Below, one piece after another: positions 36,660 through 46,428 of a stretch of DNA of 57,909 nt. Position 1 is the stretch's first letter. Each line of letters starts with the position of its first letter. The position numbers and the translations under genes were made by a program. The DNA comes from Prevotella sp. (GTDB lineage: Bacteria > Bacillota_I > Bacilli_A > ML615J-28 > CAG-313), in assembly GCA_023665755.1 (NCBI GenBank), contig JAMPDF010000002.1, positions 1 to 57,909 of the forward strand, given 5' to 3'. The notes below the pieces were generated by a model. That model was not told where the DNA came from and searched no databases. It was given only the letters and a program-made list of their open reading frames with translations.

Positions 36660-36937
36660 TACAAGTGTTCATTTTTTTAATAGGAAATGGACACTTTTTT
36701 GTTTTCGAGTTTACACTTTTCGGAAGTAAAATGAACACTTTTGTAGGTCTCGTTCAAAAAGTGTTCATTTCCACTGTATAGAACAAAAACGCTGATAAGT
36801 TACCTAGTACAGGTCGCCTATCAGCGTTTTTAGTTTATAAAGGATCTAAAGTAGCATTCTAAGCTGCTACAAGAGCAGTTACACACCATAGGGATGGGTC
36901 AATCCTTGTAGAAAATGAACACTTGAGCGGGGCGCCA
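36660..36937 (-). repeat. Right end of IS21-like element
   Basis: Inverted counterpart of 33602-33960, ending GGGGCGCCA. It holds the same repeated units (AAGTGTTCATTTTT, GAAATGGACACTTTT, AAATGAACACTTTT) and the hairpin AACGCTGATAAGTT...ATCAGCGTT with core ACCTagtacAGGT at about 36785-36832. Nearly all the 36331-37195 gene-free stretch is this end plus the HNH leader. Confidence 0.6.
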
Positions 36938-36984
36938 GAACTATATGCATAATAGTAGTTAATCAAATATCAAGATTTGAGGCC

Positions 36985-37035
36985 ATACCCATCTGAATAT
37001 CTACAAAAATGGACACCGAGGCCGGGCCGCCAAGA
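36985..37035 (-). repeat. Second, nested IS-end fragment
   Basis: On the minus strand GGCGGCCCGG, then GTGTCCATTTTTGTAGATATTCAGATGGG aligns with the left tip TGGCGCCCCACTCAAGTGTTCATTTTTTACAACTATTCAGATATCCC. It lies about 50 bases outside the right end, so at least two related elements inserted or rearranged here. Confidence 0.5.
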
Positions 37036-37195
37036 CTATGTTAATTTTATCGCAGTATCAAAAATAGTTTATACACTATATGTTAAGGGTAAAAACTCTA
37101 CAAAAAATAGATATTACTGCCAATCGAGCTTTTTATACATTAAAGATCATGAAATCCATGTAGCACTAATTACCATTTTAAGTTACATAAATTGG

Positions 37196-38329
37196 TTATT
37201 TTTTACTTAGTATCTTAATTTTACTAATATATAATATAAGAACATCTATAAATTTATCAATTTCTTCTTTTGTATTTTCGTAAGAAAATGAAAGTCTAAC
37301 AGAAGAATTAGCTTCATCATCTGATAAGCCTATACTTTTCAAAACATGTGATGGTGCAAGTAAATCTGTATTACATGCTGATCCATAAGAAATACAAATG
37401 TCATTCAAGTCCATAAAATTTACTAATCCTTCATTTGACATCCCATTAAATTGTATATTAAGAATATAAGGATAATTACTTATTGAATTTACTTTATAAC
37501 TTATTTTATTTGTATATAATTTATCTATTAAATAAGCTTTCAATTCATTAACTTTATCGAAATGAATTGGAGAATTTAAATAAGCAAATTCAAGTGCCTT
37601 TGAACACGAATAAATTGCTTGAGTATTTTCTGTTCCCGGTCTAATTCCATATTGTTGTTCTCCACCAAATATTATATTATTAATCAACAATGTATTTTTA
37701 CATAATAACAACCCAATACCTTTAGGGCCATAAAATTTATGTGCCGAAGAACTCATAAAATCTAAATTCAATTTAGAAAAGTTAATTTTTAAATGGCCTG
37801 TGCATTGAACAGCATCCGAATGAAATAACACTCCGTACCTATGAGCAATATTTACAAGTTCATTAATAGGTTGAACAGTACCTATTTCATTATTAACCAT
37901 CATAATTGATACTAATAAAACATCACTATTAATTTTTGATATCAACTCTTCTGGCGTTATTATGCCTTTATTATCTGGTTTTAAATAGACTATCTTATAC
38001 CCCTTTTCACTCAAGAATTTGCAGGCATTTAAAACTGAACTATGTTCAAACTCTGATGTTACAATAGTTTTTTTAGTTGGATTAGCTATTGCACATCCTA
38101 ATATGGCTAATGTATTGCTCTCACAGCCTCCAGATGTAAAAATAATGTTATTGGTGTTAACGCCTAAAATATTAGAGATATTTTTTTTTGATTCATGAAT
38201 AATATTTTTTGCCTGTATTCCCAATTTATATCTGGTTTCTGAGTTACCAAATATATTTACGGATTCACAATATGCATGAATTGCTTCTTTACAGCACTTT
38301 GTGGTCGCAGCATTATCGAAATAAATCAT
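37196..38329 (-). CDS. Cysteine desulfurase (DndA/IscS-like) of BREX type 4 locus
   Basis: A 377-aa PLP-dependent cysteine desulfurase that takes sulfur from cysteine as a persulfide. Seen are the N-terminal FDNAATTK, HSDAVQCTGH, the PLP lysine about 197 in SAHKFYGPKG, and the sulfur-carrying cysteine about 318 in YGSACNTD. In Dnd systems DndA hands sulfur to DndC; here the likely receiver is the DndC-like half of BrxP encoded upstream. AAGGAGGGG gives a strong start. Last gene of the operon, 29 bases after the 192-aa gene. It could alternatively be a housekeeping NifS/IscS, but its place argues for a dedicated role. Confidence 0.88.
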   Translation of the reverse strand: MIYFDNAATTKCCKEAIHAYCESVNIFGNSETRYKLGIQAKNIIHESKKNISNILGVNTNNIIFTSGGCESNTLAILGCAIANPTKKTIVTSEFEHSSVLNACKFLSEKGYKIVYLKPDNKGIITPEELISKINSDVLLVSIMMVNNEIGTVQPINELVNIAHRYGVLFHSDAVQCTGHLKINFSKLNLDFMSSSAHKFYGPKGIGLLLCKNTLLINNIIFGGEQQYGIRPGTENTQAIYSCSKALEFAYLNSPIHFDKVNELKAYLIDKLYTNKISYKVNSISNYPYILNIQFNGMSNEGLVNFMDLNDICISYGSACNTDLLAPSHVLKSIGLSDDEANSSVRLSFSYENTKEEIDKFIDVLILYISKIKILSKK

Positions 38330-38358
38330 TTTCCCCTCCTTAACTGTTTAACTTTGTA

Positions 38359-38937
38359 TCACACTTTTATATTAGTAATTTTATTTCTAATTTTTTCTAT
38401 TACTTTGATTTTTAGATTTTCTTTATTTTTCACAATATAGTTATGAATATCTTGCTTCCAAATTATACTTTTATTTTCAATAAAATAGATCGAATCATAA
38501 CTAAAACTCATCTGTTCTATCATTTTATTCTTTTTATAATCAGGTACATTTTTTAAGTTATCAGCGAAATCACTAACTGCTACTAATCTATATGGAGCAT
38601 ATAAAACTATCTGCTTTAGCATTTTACTTACATATTTATCATTCAATGTATTAATTTTATCAACTATATCTTTTGTTGTTCTTACCGATAGAATCTCAGT
38701 ATATTCGGATACAATATATGAGACAAGATCATATAACCTGTCGTTTTTAGTGAATCTTCTATTCATCAAATCAGGATACATTATAGCATCAGCAACCATC
38801 ATTTTTGACAGATCAGAAAAATAATATGTATATTTATCATTTTCCATTAATTCAATGCAAGCCAATAAAAAGAAATATTTATATGATGTATTACTACATT
38901 TCAACAAAGATAAAATTTTATCTTCAATTTTATTCAT
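38359..38937 (-). CDS. 192-aa protein, resembles helper part of HNH restriction proteins
   Basis: A small helical protein between brxL and the desulfurase, overlapping brxL by 8 bases with its own AAGGGA site. The opening SNTSYKYFFLLACIELM and the later YAPYRLVAVSDF, then YFIENKSIIWKQDIHNYI, resemble the region that comes before the nuclease in a group of HNH restriction proteins (from memory of that family). No HNH motif or other catalytic signature is present, and the frame ends cleanly, so it looks like a stand-alone version of that helper part. Function unknown; DNA or partner binding in the defence complex is possible. Confidence 0.55.
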   Translation of the reverse strand: MNKIEDKILSLLKCSNTSYKYFFLLACIELMENDKYTYYFSDLSKMMVADAIMYPDLMNRRFTKNDRLYDLVSYIVSEYTEILSVRTTKDIVDKINTLNDKYVSKMLKQIVLYAPYRLVAVSDFADNLKNVPDYKKNKMIEQMSFSYDSIYFIENKSIIWKQDIHNYIVKNKENLKIKVIEKIRNKITNIKV

Positions 38938-40387
38938 TATATCCCTTCACTCTAATATCCGGCATTAAAGGTCCTTTGGCATATTGTGGATCCATAAATG
39001 CTAATTGTTGCTTAATTATTTTTCTTTTTTCAAAAGCTGGATAAAAACAATAGTTATAAAATTCTGCCGGTGAAATATCTTCTTTACATTTTGCATTTGG
39101 GAAAAGCAATCTGACATATGCTGTAGCTAATCTAATAATTGCTTTTTTGTCCCTAGTATCAGAATTTTTAGGAATAGACAAATAGCTTTCAACAATATTG
39201 ACATAATGTGGTTCTTTTCGCAACATACTTAATATTTCGCTAAAATATTCAACATTTAAAGTATAACCAGAAAATATTAAATCTTGTTGCATAACTGGTA
39301 ATTTCCAACCTTCAATAAATCCATGAAATCTAACCAATAGAGCTGTATCATGAAAAACTTCAGGCAATTCATAAAAATATATTTTATTTTCTGGAGTACC
39401 ATTTAAATTTAAATCTACATTACCCAACAAAATCATTCCACAATTTGAAGTTTGTTTTGATTTTCCAACAGTAATTGTTCCATCTTCTAAATAACTTTTT
39501 AAGCCTCCTACAATTTCAGCAGAATCTGACCCAAAACTTATTGTTTTAATTTCATCCATTGAAACAAATTCATAATTAGGTATAATTCCTAATCTTCCAT
39601 GCATATCCGCAAACAGTTTGGCTCTTGTAACTTTGCCACCACTTATATGCCAACCATACTTGCTTAAATTATTAAAAACATATGATTTACCGGTACCTTT
39701 CGGAGCTAACTCAATCATATTTAAATTAGGTTCAACAAAAATTAATAAGCGTGACAAAAAAGTTAATTTTCTAGTAATTGAATTAAATTGTTCTGAATTT
39801 GGATTATATTCCATACATGAAATTAAAAAATCGATCCATTCTTCAGTAGCAAATTGAGTTCTTGCTTTACAATAATACGATAAATCTGGAGTATATGGCT
39901 TAAAAGATTGAAAGGCATTTAACTCTATATAACCTCTTTCGCCTGTAAAGTCATCTGGCGCAACATATTCTAATGTTACTATTCCCCAATTTTCACCACT
40001 ATTTAACAAATCCTTTTCACGCATTAATTGCATCGATACTCTTCCCTCTGAAAAAGATATTCCTAAATCAGGTATTGAAAACTTATATATATTTGATTTA
40101 ATGTCCGCCTCAATAACTACTCTAGTTAAAACTTTAACCGTTTCATTGTTTAAGCATCTAGTCTTAATATCATAATCTTTTGAAGGAATATGTTTTATTA
40201 AAAATGCTTTAATTTTAGTTGTATCAGGTTCACCAACTTCATTAGAATATCTTTTTAAAAGCCAATCTTTTATGAAAGATGGTAAGTTAAATCCGGTAAA
40301 ACAGCTATAAATGTTAGGGCTTTTATATATAGATTCTTCAGGAAATATATCTCGTACTTTAAAATCTAAATTAGTCATCAAATCCAT
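38930..40387 (-). CDS. brxL: BrxL, short form, AAA+ ATPase of BREX
   Basis: A 485-aa BrxL-like protein. The N-terminal region reads FTGFNLPSFIKDWLLKRY with SFSEGRVSMQLMREKD, followed by an AAA+ core with Walker A APKGTGKSY near 226-234 and the conserved VSMDEIKTISF. The Lon-like protease domain of the longer (about 680-aa) BrxL is not seen; short BrxL forms are known, so this need not be a truncation. BrxL is thought to remodel or sense DNA in BREX defence. It overlaps pglZ by 17 bases. GAAAGGAG precedes the ATG very closely; a second ATG three codons later is possible. Confidence 0.85.
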   Translation of the reverse strand: MDLMTNLDFKVRDIFPEESIYKSPNIYSCFTGFNLPSFIKDWLLKRYSNEVGEPDTTKIKAFLIKHIPSKDYDIKTRCLNNETVKVLTRVVIEADIKSNIYKFSIPDLGISFSEGRVSMQLMREKDLLNSGENWGIVTLEYVAPDDFTGERGYIELNAFQSFKPYTPDLSYYCKARTQFATEEWIDFLISCMEYNPNSEQFNSITRKLTFLSRLLIFVEPNLNMIELAPKGTGKSYVFNNLSKYGWHISGGKVTRAKLFADMHGRLGIIPNYEFVSMDEIKTISFGSDSAEIVGGLKSYLEDGTITVGKSKQTSNCGMILLGNVDLNLNGTPENKIYFYELPEVFHDTALLVRFHGFIEGWKLPVMQQDLIFSGYTLNVEYFSEILSMLRKEPHYVNIVESYLSIPKNSDTRDKKAIIRLATAYVRLLFPNAKCKEDISPAEFYNYCFYPAFEKRKIIKQQLAFMDPQYAKGPLMPDIRVKGYNE

Positions 40388-42908
40388 CGTCTCCTTTCTT
40401 TGTAATTCCAGAAGATGATCTGATATTTATTATATCAGAAAAACTTCCTATTGATACTTTTAACATTTGGTTTGTCACAACTTTCAGTTTAGCAACCCAA
40501 ATATTATTGTTTACATTTGTAAACGTATCCTGGTTACCAAAATTATCAGTATATACCGGTGTCAATAACGGTTTAGGTGTAATTTCAACTTTTACTTCTC
40601 TATCTAATCCATTAATAACTGCTTTTATAGGATAGATATTATAATTTTGATTTTCCTCTTTATCTGAAAATATAATGCATGGAATAAAACACTCTTCTAA
40701 TGTAGCACCTCCATGTGATTCTCTAACAGGTTTATCATTTAATGAAATATTATTCAAAGAAATAATAAATTTTTTATTGTCAGAAATACTATCAAAAATA
40801 AAATAATCATCACTTTTCGAAATATTATTATCCATATTTTTTATCTCCATACATCTACCTTCATGATCAACACCTGAAAAGCTATACTTTTTGTTATAAT
40901 CTAACAATTTGCTTTGGCAAGTACAACCATGGTCAGCAGTAATACAAATAACATGATTAGGATTATCATTAATTATTTTTTCAATAATATTTCTTAAATA
41001 ATCTAATGAATCGGGTATACTTTTTTTACTATTGTAAATACTTCCATGTATAATTTCTTTATCAAAGTCAATAATCCATTTATCAAAAAAATTAAATTTT
41101 GATTTATTAACTGAAGTAATAGATGGAAGAAAAGCTTTCCCAAAATTTGCATAATTAATATATTTATTCTTTTCTTTAATAATTTGAATTATAAAATCAA
41201 AATATTCTATACCGACCCCATCTAATACTATGAGTATATCAAAATATTTGTTTTTTATTAAATCATGTAAATGACCCAATTCTGAATTTGTATACCAATT
41301 ATACATGAATTGTTCTGTGTTTCTTTTAGAAAATTCAAGAAACTTTGGTGTACCTTTTCCTAAAATTTTAGATTCTTTGTAATTATAAATATATTCTGAA
41401 ATCCACTGTTTTGAATATTCGATATATGAATTAATTTTAAATCCATAATAATTTCTTAAATCCGGATATACTTCGATAGCTTCCTCTATAGAAATAAAAT
41501 TATTTTGAATAAAATTCATAATTACATATTGCTCAATTTCAAATCTACCTATAATCAATTTAACTAAATAATCTTTAAAAAATGAATTAAATACTTTCTT
41601 AACATAATTGGCATCTTGTTTATACTTTATAATAAATTTTTCAACTTCAATGTCCAAAATATTTTCATCTTCTAAATTAGATGATAATATTTTATTTGAA
41701 ATATATGAATTCATCATTTTATTTAATGATACCAAAAAATCATCTTGACTAAAAAATCTATTTATCAATTTTAAGTCAAGAAGTTTATTGATAAAATATT
41801 TTCTGGCTTCAAAATATAAATCATCTTTTAATATATCAAAATAATTAATTATATCATTTAAAATCGTGGTAAAAAAATTGTCATATGAATTATATAATAA
41901 TTCTTTTAAATAATATGAGTATTGTAATTCATTTTCGTTTTCAACTAAATATAACATCATTAATCTTTTACCAAAATCATCTGTTTTCACAAATAGTTCT
42001 ATAAAACAATCTGAATAAATAGATTGAACTTTTAAATAACTTAACACAATTTGTTTGATATTATATAAAGAAGATTTTTCAGTGAGTTCATAAATTTTTT
42101 TCCAAAAATCATCATTAAATAATGACTCTTCCTTATTTGTTAAATTTAAACCTTTCATTCTTACCAACATAGAAAAATATGAGTCAATTTTATAAATTTC
42201 AACGAAATTATCTGGTTTTGCCTTTTCATAAATTGACACCAATGTGTCAGATAAACAAACAATTCCCTTATCATATTCAATATCTTTTTGTTCATACAAT
42301 GAAAGCCACTGAGAAGAATTAAATATTTTATTATTTAATGAATTAAACTCAAAATTAGAATTCGCATAATATACACATATTGAATCTGAATCTACAAATG
42401 AATCATGAGCAATTACAGGATTGATGTTTTCATTCCTTCCATTAATTTTAAGAACTTCTAGAAGTTTATCATATAAAGAAAAACAAACTAAATATATTCT
42501 TTGTTTATTACTTTGAGATAAACTTTCAATATCAGTCATAAATGATATAATTAGTGACTGTAAATCTGATTTGCTATAAAACCTTGCCAATTCAGAAAAT
42601 CCTAGAATAATATAATCTTTATTAGAATCCAAATTATTAATTATATTATAAATTGCATTTTTAGTTAACCACGCATCATTATAATTCAAGTAATCTGATA
42701 ATTTAATTACTTCCAATTGATTAAAGTGATTTTTTTCTTTAAACGTAGATATTTTTTTAATTAATTCACTTATATCATTATATGTTTCACTGGATAATCT
42801 TGTAAACAGAAATCTAATTGGATATCTATCGTAAGTATTTGACATTTTTTTATCTTTAATTATTAATTTTAATAATTCATCTACATAAGACATAAAATCA
42901 CTTCTCAT
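40371..42908 (-). CDS. pglZ: PglZ (BrxZ) phosphatase-like protein
   Basis: An 845-aa protein of the PglZ family, alkaline-phosphatase-like fold. Metal-site motifs are VLDGVGIEYFDF near residue 559 and ICITADHGCTC near 654, followed by SHGGATLEECFIP. The N-terminal 500 residues are helical and divergent. PglZ is the shared marker of all BREX types, needed for both modification and defence. It starts one base after the brxC stop (TAG A ATG) and overlaps brxL, in keeping with one complex. A start at the second ATG (codon 6) is possible. Confidence 0.9.
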   Translation of the reverse strand: MRSDFMSYVDELLKLIIKDKKMSNTYDRYPIRFLFTRLSSETYNDISELIKKISTFKEKNHFNQLEVIKLSDYLNYNDAWLTKNAIYNIINNLDSNKDYIILGFSELARFYSKSDLQSLIISFMTDIESLSQSNKQRIYLVCFSLYDKLLEVLKINGRNENINPVIAHDSFVDSDSICVYYANSNFEFNSLNNKIFNSSQWLSLYEQKDIEYDKGIVCLSDTLVSIYEKAKPDNFVEIYKIDSYFSMLVRMKGLNLTNKEESLFNDDFWKKIYELTEKSSLYNIKQIVLSYLKVQSIYSDCFIELFVKTDDFGKRLMMLYLVENENELQYSYYLKELLYNSYDNFFTTILNDIINYFDILKDDLYFEARKYFINKLLDLKLINRFFSQDDFLVSLNKMMNSYISNKILSSNLEDENILDIEVEKFIIKYKQDANYVKKVFNSFFKDYLVKLIIGRFEIEQYVIMNFIQNNFISIEEAIEVYPDLRNYYGFKINSYIEYSKQWISEYIYNYKESKILGKGTPKFLEFSKRNTEQFMYNWYTNSELGHLHDLIKNKYFDILIVLDGVGIEYFDFIIQIIKEKNKYINYANFGKAFLPSITSVNKSKFNFFDKWIIDFDKEIIHGSIYNSKKSIPDSLDYLRNIIEKIINDNPNHVICITADHGCTCQSKLLDYNKKYSFSGVDHEGRCMEIKNMDNNISKSDDYFIFDSISDNKKFIISLNNISLNDKPVRESHGGATLEECFIPCIIFSDKEENQNYNIYPIKAVINGLDREVKVEITPKPLLTPVYTDNFGNQDTFTNVNNNIWVAKLKVVTNQMLKVSIGSFSDIINIRSSSGITKKGDDGFDD

Positions 42909-42909
42909 T

Positions 42910-45900
42910 CTATTTTATTTTTTCATCAATAAAGTTAGCAACTTTATTGTTTGTGTCAATCAAGTCAATAAATAATTGTTTTAATTGCTCAATGCTACCA
43001 TTAAAATCATTTATTTTTTTCTTAGCTGACAAAACCGTATTTTTCGAAATAATATCAATTGATTTTCCGCCATAGCTAGTATGACTATTGTTATTACCAT
43101 TAGGCTTATTATCTTTTATATCATTTTGTTGAGGTTCAGGTTTCATTTTTTCAAAGTAAGCCCGTAAAATTTTGTTAGTTATTTGTGACTCTTGCCAATA
43201 AGGACGACCATCATTCATGTGAGCCTCTAGATACTTAATATAGTAATTTAAATCATTACTTGAAAAAACATATTTTTCTTTGGTTAAAGTAATTTCAATA
43301 AATTTTTCTAATAAATTACAATTAGCTGATTGATATATATAAGTTTTAAGTTCTAATCTATAATTTTGAATTTTATTCAATAAAGAATTAATTTCAGATT
43401 GAGTGATAGATTCATCTGGAGCAATGGTAAATCTAAACAAATCATCAATTGTTAAACATATTTGAGGTTTTGGATCATTAAGATATTTTAAAGCCCATAT
43501 TGGTGCTTTTGCTTTTTTATCAAATTGATCCCTTGCAGCCCATCTAATATTCATCAATCCACTTTCTTTTAGATCAAAAACATCATTCAACTCATTGATT
43601 AATTCAACTTCTTCAACACTACTATATCGAAGAGTTAAATACGAATGAGGTTTTCCTCCATTTATAGCCTTAAATAAATATTCTACAATATCAACCATTA
43701 CAGTTTTATCAACTTTTGTTCCATTATTTGCAACAAAAAGTTTATCAACGTATGGTCTTAATGCAATTGATATGGCCGCATAGGAAATAGGATTAGCATA
43801 TAAACCATATGGTGCATCAAATAATGGCTTCAATTTTTGATGTAAGTCAATTAAAGTTTCCTGATGCTTAGGCGATAATAACTCTTTTACTTTATTGCAT
43901 AAAACCACTATAGGGTGATTTTCATCAGCAAAATCATTTAGATTCAAATCATTATCAAAAATGTAATTATTTTTTTCATCTTTAAACAATGCCTGAATAT
44001 TAACCTGAATACCACCCTTTAATTTTGATTCAATATCATCTCTTTTAGGATTAAAGAGAATATTCTGAACAATTGCTTTTGCTGTTTTTTCTTCCCAAAT
44101 TGGAGCTTTTTTTGCCGTTTTTAATGTATCTAATCCACAAGGGTAAATAAATTTAATATACTCTTCTGAAATTTTATTACATGCGCTTCTAAAATTCATT
44201 AAGTTTGTATTGCCTTGAAATGCTAAAAATACTTGGCCATCATTTAAAATAGTATTAAACCATTTTGTAATCCATCCAGAAGCTTTTTTACTTTCAGCAT
44301 TAAATTCATCTGGTTTTATATTTTGATGAATATCCATTTTTGCAACAGCATCAATAAATCTTGAGAACCATAATTCAGTGAAATTGGTTTCTAAGTTCAT
44401 AAATATAATATTTTTATATTCTTCTTGGCTTGATAAGTTTCTAATAAACTGTTCTAAATCGTGATTATTTCTTTCTTGTGGTAATCCTTTAGTCAATTCA
44501 CTAGGGCCATGTGACATAAATACACAAACTTTTATGCTAAATGGATTTTTAAATTGTGTTTTCAATTGAATTTCTATTTGATTATTCTTTAATATGCTCG
44601 ACAAATATAATATTTCAGTTTTTCTTACCGTTTTTCCATTATTAAACATAATAGCGTTTTCCAATGACTTATAATTAAGTGGAAAATAATCTTTTGTTTT
44701 TGTTATCTCATTGTATAATTCTACTTTAATTTTTGTAATTTCAAGTAATTTTTCAGGTGAAATAGAAGCTGTAGAAACCTCATAAATTCCATCTGCAGAT
44801 TTCATAATTATATTATTTTTATCGAAATATTCTAATATTTCTAGTACATTTGATTCTGATTTAATACCAGAATAACAATCTCTTACATTGGTTATATTAG
44901 GTGTAACTAATGATCTTTCATTACTATCTTCACCAGAATTTACTACAGCATTTAAAGCATTTAATAATAAAACTACTTTAAATACATCCAAATATTCATT
45001 TCCTTTTTTCTTAACAGAATCATAATGTAAATTATATTTATTAATCACTTCACTAAGTTTACCACTAGAATATGTGACATTATTAATTTTCAAAAAGAAA
45101 TCCCATATATAACTAGCTGACATGAACTTCTTATCATGTATTTTGTTTTTCAAGAATTTTTTAAACCCGACTTCTTCATCGTTCAAGAAGTTAAATACAC
45201 TTCTTTCGGCATCTCCTAACTGTCTTGATACAAATGTAGATAAATAAGCAGTATAAGGATGAAATGGGTATAAACTGATAATTTTATGTTTAATTTCAGA
45301 AATGTTACCTTGTGTATGTTCGGCAATTCTATCAATCACACTTGAAACAGAACTATCAGATAATATTCTTTCTTTTATCAGATCATTCAAGAATGGTTCA
45401 TTAATTCTATTTAATGTACTAGACAAAATATGATATGTGGTATTGGGTTGCATTTCATAAGAACATGTGATAAATCTTGCTAAAGCAAGTTTTTGTTCTT
45501 CCATATCTTTTGCTCTATATGCATCAGTCGCTTCAATATTTTTGTGTGTTACAACTATTAAATAAATATTTTCTAAAATCCCATTTTCATCATACTCTTT
45601 AGCTAATTCTGCAATATCCTGTGCTGTATTTAGAATACTTCTAGACTCTGGAGATGAAAGTAAAGAAGTAAACTCATCCCATATAATCAATAAATGATCA
45701 GCAATTCCATGCTTCGCTAATTCATGTTGAACATCTTTCAACCATTTTGTTATACTAGATGTTCCAAATCCACCATCATTAATTTTTCTATATCTGTTTT
45801 CAATAATCCCTAAAATTTCTTTATCATAATTTTTTAAACTGTTTCTAATATCATCTTTTGTTTTACAATATATTTTTAAATCATCATCTAATAATAATTT

Positions 45901-46428
45901 CCAAAACGATTCCATATACGGATCATCTAATAGACTAATTGCTTTTTCAAAATCCGTATTAATGCTAAAAAAAATGCCTTCTTTTGACAATGCATTTCTA
46001 GTTTGTTTTTGAATTTCATAACTCATGTCAGTAACATTTCCTATTGTATATGCCCCTCTTAATACGACAGGGAAAGCTTTATGAATTTTACGAAAATCAT
46101 CAATCATAGAACGCAATTGAACATCTGCTAATGATTTTTTAAATTCTTCTATTTCAAAACATTCATCAGACAATAAGTGTTTAATAACAGCTGTCGAGTG
46201 GCTTTTTCCTGTTCCATAAGTACCTTGAATCCATATTGATTTTCTATCATTTAAGTTTGATTCTCCAGCCGAAAAAGCATGAAAGATTTTTTTTAAATTA
46301 TTTTCAAATTGAGAATTAGTAATAAACGATTTCCAAGCATCAGGTTTTTCTTGAATCAGATTAAATGTATCATCAAAATTAGGTCTTACACCTATAATTT
46401 CATTATATTTTTGTTCATTAAATATCAT
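42910..46428 (-). CDS. brxC: BrxC P-loop ATPase of BREX
   Basis: An 1172-aa BrxC/PglY-type protein. Walker A GTYGTGKS is at 69-76 after the characteristic KSIWIQG; Walker B-type LLIIWDEFTSLL is near residue 246. The remainder is large and helical, as in this DUF6079-like family. BrxC is the large ATPase of the BREX core and probably acts on DNA in modification and exclusion. Its start overlaps the zinc-ribbon gene (ATGA). Full length, no sign of decay. Confidence 0.92.
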   Translation of the reverse strand: MIFNEQKYNEIIGVRPNFDDTFNLIQEKPDAWKSFITNSQFENNLKKIFHAFSAGESNLNDRKSIWIQGTYGTGKSHSTAVIKHLLSDECFEIEEFKKSLADVQLRSMIDDFRKIHKAFPVVLRGAYTIGNVTDMSYEIQKQTRNALSKEGIFFSINTDFEKAISLLDDPYMESFWKLLLDDDLKIYCKTKDDIRNSLKNYDKEILGIIENRYRKINDGGFGTSSITKWLKDVQHELAKHGIADHLLIIWDEFTSLLSSPESRSILNTAQDIAELAKEYDENGILENIYLIVVTHKNIEATDAYRAKDMEEQKLALARFITCSYEMQPNTTYHILSSTLNRINEPFLNDLIKERILSDSSVSSVIDRIAEHTQGNISEIKHKIISLYPFHPYTAYLSTFVSRQLGDAERSVFNFLNDEEVGFKKFLKNKIHDKKFMSASYIWDFFLKINNVTYSSGKLSEVINKYNLHYDSVKKKGNEYLDVFKVVLLLNALNAVVNSGEDSNERSLVTPNITNVRDCYSGIKSESNVLEILEYFDKNNIIMKSADGIYEVSTASISPEKLLEITKIKVELYNEITKTKDYFPLNYKSLENAIMFNNGKTVRKTEILYLSSILKNNQIEIQLKTQFKNPFSIKVCVFMSHGPSELTKGLPQERNNHDLEQFIRNLSSQEEYKNIIFMNLETNFTELWFSRFIDAVAKMDIHQNIKPDEFNAESKKASGWITKWFNTILNDGQVFLAFQGNTNLMNFRSACNKISEEYIKFIYPCGLDTLKTAKKAPIWEEKTAKAIVQNILFNPKRDDIESKLKGGIQVNIQALFKDEKNNYIFDNDLNLNDFADENHPIVVLCNKVKELLSPKHQETLIDLHQKLKPLFDAPYGLYANPISYAAISIALRPYVDKLFVANNGTKVDKTVMVDIVEYLFKAINGGKPHSYLTLRYSSVEEVELINELNDVFDLKESGLMNIRWAARDQFDKKAKAPIWALKYLNDPKPQICLTIDDLFRFTIAPDESITQSEINSLLNKIQNYRLELKTYIYQSANCNLLEKFIEITLTKEKYVFSSNDLNYYIKYLEAHMNDGRPYWQESQITNKILRAYFEKMKPEPQQNDIKDNKPNGNNNSHTSYGGKSIDIISKNTVLSAKKKINDFNGSIEQLKQLFIDLIDTNNKVANFIDEKIK

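Noticed and set aside
31850..36832. CRISPR array suggested by repeated hairpins
   Set aside because: Only three copies, unevenly spaced by 1.8-3 kb and in both orientations, with no spacers and no cas genes.
36331..36960. A group II intron or IscB/OMEGA-type RNA-guided system around the HNH gene
   Set aside because: The HNH protein has no RuvC, arginine-rich or reverse-transcriptase part, and no GUGYG start or domain V-type hairpin was seen. The structured sequence is explained by IS ends and a leader.
38930..40387. BrxL truncated by a mutation
   Set aside because: The frame ends cleanly, the next gene overlaps it, and short BrxL forms of about this size are known, so truncation is not supported.
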